A stretch of DNA of 64,000 bases from Devosia lucknowensis (GTDB lineage Bacteria; Pseudomonadota; Alphaproteobacteria; Rhizobiales; Devosiaceae), in contig NZ_FXWK01000001.1 of the NCBI RefSeq assembly GCF_900177655.1, positions 1,178,001 through 1,242,000 on the forward strand, in the 5' to 3' direction. Of the stretch, positions 59,551 through 64,000 are shown piece by piece. The first letter of the stretch is position 1; each line of letters begins with the position of its first letter. The notes beneath the pieces are model-generated. The model saw only the letters and a list, made by a program, of their open reading frames with translations. It was not told the origin of the DNA and searched no databases. A program made the translations under genes and the position numbers.

Positions 59551-62500
59551 TCAGGCCCCGGTTTCGGCCAGTTTTGCGAGCTTGGAGAGGATTGCCGCCG
59601 TCCCCTTGAGCCGCTGTTCCGGCGTCGGCCAGTTGCGGGCGAACACGAGCTTCTGATCGGGCTTGATGCGAACCTGGTTGGAAAGATCGCTGACCATGCG
59701 CACAAGCCCGGCCGGATTCGGGAATTCGTTGTTCCTCAGGGTAATGACGGCGCCCTTGGGCCCGGCATCCACCTTTTCGACATTGGCCTGCCGGCACAGC
59801 GACTTGACGAGGATGACCTTGAGCAGCGCCTCCACCTCCTCGGGCAGCGGCCCGAAGCGGTCGATCAGTTCTGCGCCCGCCGCGTCGATGTCGCGGAAGT
59901 CGGTCAGGTCGCCGAGCTTGCGATAGAGCTGCATGCGCAGCTGCAGGTCGGGCACGTAGTGCTCGGGGATCATGACCGGCATGCCCAGCGATATCTGGGG
60001 GCTCCACTCGTTTCGGTCTTCGTAGTCCTCCTCGCCGCTCTTCAGCGAAGCTACCGCCTCCTCCAGCATGGCCTGGTAGAGTTCGTAGCCGACTTCGCGG
60101 ATATGCCCCGACTGCTCGTCGCCGAGCAGGTTACCCGCACCGCGGATGTCGAGATCGTGGCTGGACAGCTGGAAGCCGGCGCCCAGCGATTCCAGCGATT
60201 GCAGCACGCCCAGGCGCCGCTCGGCAGTATCGGTCAGCTTCTTGTCCGGAGGCACGGTGAACAGCGCATAGGCGCGTTGCTTGGCCCGCCCGATGCGGCC
60301 GCGGATCTGATAAAGTTGCGCCAGCCCGAAATTGTCGGCCCGGTGCACGATCAGCGTATTGGCGTTGGGAATGTCGAGCCCCGATTCCACGATGGTCGTG
60401 GCCAGCAGCACATCGAACTTGTTGTCGTAAAAGGCATTCATGATGTCGTCGAGCTCACCCGGCGCCATCTGCCCATTGGCGGCGACAAACGACACTTCCG
60501 GCACCTGGGTGCGCAGGAATTCGGCGATGTCGGGCTGGTCCTTGATCCGCGGCACCACATAGAAGCTCTGGCCGCCACGATACTTCTCGCGCAGCAGCGC
60601 TTCGCGAATCGACAGCGGATCGAAGGGCGAGATGAAGGTACGGATCGCGAGGCGATCGACCGGCGGCGTTGCCAGGAGGCTGAGGTCGCGAACGCCCGTC
60701 AGGGCCAGCTGCAGCGTGCGTGGTATCGGTGTCGCCGTCAGCGTCAGCACATGCACATTGGCCTTGAGCTCCTTGAGGCGCTCCTTGTGGCCAACGCCGA
60801 AGTGCTGTTCCTCGTCGATGATCAGCAGCCCCAGGTCCTTGAATTTTATCGATTTGCTGAGCAGCGCATGCGTACCGACGACGATATCCACCTGTCCATC
60901 GGCAAGGCCGTCCTTGGTCGCCTTGAGTTCGGCAGCCGGCACCATGCGCGAGGCATGGCGCACGCGCACCGGCAGTCCCTGGAAACGCTCGGAGAAGGTC
61001 TTGAAATGCTGGCGGGCCAGCAGCGTTGTCGGTACCACGACGGCAACCTGCTTGCCGCTCAGCGCCACCGCGAAAGCCGCGCGCAGCGCCACTTCGGTCT
61101 TTCCGAAGCCCACGTCGCCGCAAACCAGCCGGTCCATGACCTTGCCCGAAGTGATGTCGTCGAACACCGCTTCGATGGCATTGAGCTGGTCTTCGGTTTC
61201 CTCATAGGGGAAGCGCGCCGCGAACTCGTCATAGGCCCCGGCATTGATTTCGACGACATCGGCCTTGGTCAGCAGGCGCTGCGCGGCCAGCTTGATAAGC
61301 TGTTCCGCCATCTCGCGGATGCGCTTCTTGAGCTTGCCCTTCTTGGCCTGCCAGGCGACGCCGCCCAGCTTGTCGAGGGTGACATTGCCGTCGTCCGAAC
61401 CGTAACGGGTCAGCAGCTCGATATTTTCCACCGGCAGGTAGAGCTTGGTGTCGCCGCCATACTCGAGCTCGACGCATTCATGCGGAGCCCCTCCGGCCTC
61501 GATGACCTTGAGGCCGATGAAGCGGCCGATGCCATGATCGACATGCACGACGAGGTCGCCGGCATTGAGGCTCGCCGCCTCGGTCAGCGCGTCCGATGCC
61601 TTCTTCTTGCGCTGCGGCCTGAGGATCCGTTCCCCCAGGATATCCTGCTCGGAAAGGACGAGCAGGTCCTTGGTCTCGAACCCGGTCTCGAGCGGCAGCA
61701 CCACCAGCGACGTCGTCGCCGCGCTCGTGGTCTCCGCGTCGCGCCAGTTTTCCGCCATGCGCGGATTGGTAAGGCCATGGTCCTTCAAAACCTGCGCCAT
61801 GCGGTCGCGCGTGCCAGAGCTCCAGCAGGCGATGATCGCCCGCCTTCCGTCCCGACGCTCCTTCAGCAGTCGATCGACGACCGCCTGAAAGAGATTGATG
61901 TCCGATGCCACCCGCTCGGCGGCGAAGCTCGGAGCGATATGGCCGCCGGCATCGTCGCCCCGCGCCGTTTGCGGAGACAGGAATGGCGAGAATTGCACCA
62001 CGGACGCCCCGGCTAGGGCTGTCGGCGCAACATCCAGATCATAGAGCAGTTCGGGATTTATCGGCTTGTAGGGAGCGCCGGCCCCGGCAACCTTGGGCGC
62101 CTGTCGTGCCGCCTCGCGCGCCTCGTAATAGTCGCGGATCTGCGTCGCGCGCTCGGAATAAGCCTCGCCCACCTGGTCATCGAATACGAAGGGAGCATCG
62201 CCGACGTAGTCGGCCAGGCGGTCCATGTGGTCGTAGAAGAACGGCAACCAATGTTCGGTGCCCGAATATCGCGAGCCGCCGCTGACTGAGGCATAGAGCG
62301 TGTCGTCGACGGTATTGCCGCCAAATGTTGCCGTATAATTCTGCCGGAAACGCCTGATGGTTTCCTCGTTCAGCACCACCTCGCTCATCGGGGTCAGGTC
62401 TACCCGCTTGAGCGTGCCGGTCGTGCGCTGGCTGTCCGGGTCGAATGTGCGGATCGATTCGAGCTGGCTGCCGAAAAAGTCGAAGCGCAACGGCGACTCC

Positions 62501-63039
62501 GATCCGGCGGGAAACAGGTCGACGAGGCCGCCACGCACCGCGAACTCGCCGCTCTCGCGCACTGTCGGCACGCGCAGGTAGCCGTTGTTGGCGGCCCAGG
62601 CGACCAGCTTGTCGCTGTCCACCACCCGGCCGACCGCGGCCGAAAAGCTCATCGTCTCGACGAGGTCGCGCGGCGGCAGTTTCTGAATCAGCGCATTGAC
62701 GGCCGTGAGCACGATCGTGCCCTTGGCACCCGAAGTCAGCGCCGCCAGAGTGTTCATGCGGGCCGCGATCGTCACCGTGTTAGGGGAAACGCGGTCATAC
62801 GGCAGGCAGTCCCAGGCGGGCAGCGTCAGGATCGCATGGCCGGGCAGCATGGCGCCGAGGATTTCGGCCATGCGCTGCATGCGGCGGCCGTCTCGCGCGA
62901 CGAACACCAGGCTTGCGACAGCATCAGGCGCAGCCTTCAGCCGGTCTTCAACGAGCCTGGCCAGCACCATCGGCTGCATGCCGTCGGGGACGTTGGAAAT
63001 CGTCCGCGTCGGCGGGGTGATCCCGGAAAGTTCGTTCAT
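59551..63039 (-). CDS. mfd: Transcription-repair coupling factor
   Basis: Mfd removes stalled RNA polymerase from DNA lesions and recruits UvrA. The 1162-residue protein has the full build: UvrB-like N-terminal part, the RNA-polymerase-binding domain (LVVHVDHGIGRFIGLKVIEA), helicase Walker A CGDVGFGKTEVALRAAF with Lys647, the DEEQ box in LLIIDEEQHFGV, motif TATPIPRTLQLAL and ESGLDIPNANTLIV/RIGRAKQRAYA near the C-terminal helicase part, and a TRCF end domain. The ATG at 63039 overlaps the sdhE stop by ATGA. Confidence 0.97.
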   Translation of the reverse strand: MNELSGITPPTRTISNVPDGMQPMVLARLVEDRLKAAPDAVASLVFVARDGRRMQRMAEILGAMLPGHAILTLPAWDCLPYDRVSPNTVTIAARMNTLAALTSGAKGTIVLTAVNALIQKLPPRDLVETMSFSAAVGRVVDSDKLVAWAANNGYLRVPTVRESGEFAVRGGLVDLFPAGSESPLRFDFFGSQLESIRTFDPDSQRTTGTLKRVDLTPMSEVVLNEETIRRFRQNYTATFGGNTVDDTLYASVSGGSRYSGTEHWLPFFYDHMDRLADYVGDAPFVFDDQVGEAYSERATQIRDYYEAREAARQAPKVAGAGAPYKPINPELLYDLDVAPTALAGASVVQFSPFLSPQTARGDDAGGHIAPSFAAERVASDINLFQAVVDRLLKERRDGRRAIIACWSSGTRDRMAQVLKDHGLTNPRMAENWRDAETTSAATTSLVVLPLETGFETKDLLVLSEQDILGERILRPQRKKKASDALTEAASLNAGDLVVHVDHGIGRFIGLKVIEAGGAPHECVELEYGGDTKLYLPVENIELLTRYGSDDGNVTLDKLGGVAWQAKKGKLKKRIREMAEQLIKLAAQRLLTKADVVEINAGAYDEFAARFPYEETEDQLNAIEAVFDDITSGKVMDRLVCGDVGFGKTEVALRAAFAVALSGKQVAVVVPTTLLARQHFKTFSERFQGLPVRVRHASRMVPAAELKATKDGLADGQVDIVVGTHALLSKSIKFKDLGLLIIDEEQHFGVGHKERLKELKANVHVLTLTATPIPRTLQLALTGVRDLSLLATPPVDRLAIRTFISPFDPLSIREALLREKYRGGQSFYVVPRIKDQPDIAEFLRTQVPEVSFVAANGQMAPGELDDIMNAFYDNKFDVLLATTIVESGLDIPNANTLIVHRADNFGLAQLYQIRGRIGRAKQRAYALFTVPPDKKLTDTAERRLGVLQSLESLGAGFQLSSHDLDIRGAGNLLGDEQSGHIREVGYELYQAMLEEAVASLKSGEEDYEDRNEWSPQISLGMPVMIPEHYVPDLQLRMQLYRKLGDLTDFRDIDAAGAELIDRFGPLPEEVEALLKVILVKSLCRQANVEKVDAGPKGAVITLRNNEFPNPAGLVRMVSDLSNQVRIKPDQKLVFARNWPTPEQRLKGTAAILSKLAKLAETGA

Positions 63040-63326
63040 TTTGCGATACGGGCCTGATGATCGGCGACAACGAGTGCAAGAAAATCCCGGTCCACGTTGG
63101 CGGGAGGCTCTTCCTGACCCATCACCCATTTCAGCAGCGGCGGGTCTTCCTCGTTCATAAGGGCTTCGAGCCGATCGAGTTCCCCTTCGTCGTAACCGTC
63201 CACATTGGCGTCGGCGAAGGGCCCCAGGATCAGGTCCATCTCTTTGGTGCCCCGATGCCAGGCCCGGTATTTCAGGCGCTTGCGACGAATGGAAATATCT
63301 TCACCGGCCGCCATTTCGACACCCAT
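63036..63326 (-). CDS. sdhE: Succinate dehydrogenase flavinylation factor SdhE
   Basis: A 96-residue protein of the SdhE/Sdh5 family, which helps insert covalent FAD into SdhA. It has the family core RRKRLKYRAWHRGTKEMDLI, with the RGxxE motif (RGTKE), followed by LGPFAD and ALMNEEDPPLLKWVMGQEEPP. It overlaps mfd by four bases. The sdhE-mfd pair opposite recG is a familiar alphaproteobacterial order. Confidence 0.94.
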   Translation of the reverse strand: MGVEMAAGEDISIRRKRLKYRAWHRGTKEMDLILGPFADANVDGYDEGELDRLEALMNEEDPPLLKWVMGQEEPPANVDRDFLALVVADHQARIAK

Positions 63327-63415
63327 GATTGCAATTTGTTCTCGATTTGGACATGTCTATTACGCGCGTTGAATGCGATTGTCAGCCCTGACTCTGGCCG
63401 ATCGCCATTCACCGG

Positions 63416-63480
63416 CCTCCCCTCGCCCCTCGGGGAAGAGGGACCGGGGTTTGCGGTCAGCAAAATCCGGGGTAAGGGGT
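63416..63480. repeat. Rhizobiales-type palindromic repeat (RIME-like), copy 2
   Basis: A hairpin of CCCCTC-CCC type pairing with GGGG-GAGGG bases (about 63417-63442) is followed by ACCGGGG, an AATCCGGGGTAAGGGG segment ending near 63479. The overall order and the trailing TAAGGGG match copy 1 at 54.2 kb, though the core bases differ. It lies between the divergent sdhE and recG genes. Confidence 0.45.
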
Positions 63481-63539
63481 TCTCTCCCTGCGCGCCGATG
63501 CCTATTGGATTGTTCCATCTCCCGCAGGAGAATCGTGCC

Positions 63540-64000
63540 TTGTCCCGCCCTGCAGAACTCCAGCCCCTGTTTGCTTCGCTCCACGCCATCAAGGGCGTGG
63601 GCGACAAGCTGGCTGCGTTGTTGACCCGCTTTTTCGGCGCGCCTGAAGGCCAGGAGGCGATCGTTCTTGATGTGCTCATGCACATGCCATCAGGCGTCGT
63701 CGACCGCCGTCGACAGGTGGGCATTGCCGAAGCCTATCTCAACCAGGTGGTCACGCTGCGCCTCCACATCGATCGCCACCAGCCTCCGCCGCGCGGCAAG
63801 CCTCATATTCCCCATCGTGTTTTTGCCCACGACGAAACCGGCGACATCAACCTGGTCTTCTTCCGCGCCCAGGGCGGCTGGGTCGAAAAGGCCCTGCCCG
63901 TCGGCGAGGAGCGCTTCGTTTCGGGCCAAATCGGCTTTTTCAACGGCGAAAAGCAGATCACCCACCCCGACTACATCGTCGAGCCGGACAGGTTCGCCAC
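63540..64000 (+). CDS. recG: ATP-dependent DNA helicase RecG (3' part outside window)
   Basis: RecG remodels stalled replication forks and branched DNA. The frame is open to the window end, so only the first ~153 residues are seen. They read RPAELQPLFASLHAIKGVGD at the start and then LDVLMHMPSGVVDRR and VFFRAQGGWVEKALPVGEER, matching the wedge/OB-fold N-terminus of RecG. The best start is the TTG at 63540, with GGAG about ten bases upstream; no in-frame ATG lies nearby. Divergent from sdhE-mfd. Confidence 0.9.
   Translation, partial: MSRPAELQPLFASLHAIKGVGDKLAALLTRFFGAPEGQEAIVLDVLMHMPSGVVDRRRQVGIAEAYLNQVVTLRLHIDRHQPPPRGKPHIPHRVFAHDETGDINLVFFRAQGGWVEKALPVGEERFVSGQIGFFNGEKQITHPDYIVEPDRFA

Noticed and set aside
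59503..62016. 837-codon open frame on the plus strand opposite mfd
   Set aside because: Antisense to conserved helicase motifs, low-complexity translation, no ribosome site; a codon-bias shadow.

Overview
The window is a GC-rich, gene-dense piece of an alphaproteobacterial chromosome, most likely from the Hyphomicrobiales and perhaps Devosia-like. Pointers seen in the sequence are NDUFA12 beside a DUF2155 protein close to accC-aat, an IalB-type protein, SdhE-mfd opposite recG, a class II (B12-dependent) ribonucleotide reductase, and Rhizobiales-style palindromic repeats. The genus is an inference from gene content and order. No phage, insertion sequence or CRISPR array was seen.

Layout. 1-5 kb: 3' part of accC, aat, then an APH-like kinase and an SDR/GyrI-like pair sitting between aat and the DUF2155/NDUFA12 genes. 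5-7 kb: a TetR regulator divergent from an MFS transporter. 7-11.2 kb: nrdJ behind a 558-bp control region with two NrdR-box-like sites 31 bp apart and a structured leader. 11.4-17.3 kb: uppP, a TspO-like protein, and a YbbA/YbbP/TesA-like trio. 17.3-26.5 kb: carotenoid locus. 26.6-34.7 kb: TauE-like exporter, J-domain/VWA pair, two MFS transporters, MtnN, small envelope proteins and a SleB-type hydrolase. 34.7-37.8 kb: FlhB-C-terminal-like protein, FliK, a glycosyltransferase. 38-39.6 kb: secreted FecR-domain protein and an ion channel. 39.6-50.1 kb: a four-gene sensory operon (XRE regulator, response regulator, small membrane protein, SLC5-type histidine kinase) divergent from a complete branched-chain-amino-acid-type ABC importer. 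50.2-52.5 kb: 5-oxoprolinase pxpB-pxpC-pxpA. 52.6-54.1 kb: small unknown genes and tRNA-Ser(UGA). 54.3-58.5 kb: quinone oxidoreductase, TerC, YeeE/YedE pair, UbiH-family oxygenase. 58.6-64 kb: IalB-like protein, mfd, sdhE, and the start of recG.

The carotenoid locus holds Fni (IPP/DMAPP interconversion), CrtE (GGPP), CrtB (phytoene), CrtI (lycopene), CrtY (beta-carotene), CrtW (ketolation) and CrtZ (hydroxylation), enough to predict astaxanthin-type ketocarotenoids. A two-gene ABC-2 exporter is built into the same apparent transcript between crtE and crtW, joined by overlapping start/stop codons. I regard this as one of the two most interesting items.

The other is the XRE regulator at 43.0-44.6 kb. 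Between its DNA-binding and C-terminal regions it carries a stretch that aligns without gaps to the histidine-bearing dimerisation helix of the SLC5-type kinase encoded in the same operon, with the phospho-acceptor histidine position retained. The set (regulator, kinase, receiver, divergent importer) looks like one nutrient-sensing and uptake module whose ligand is unknown.
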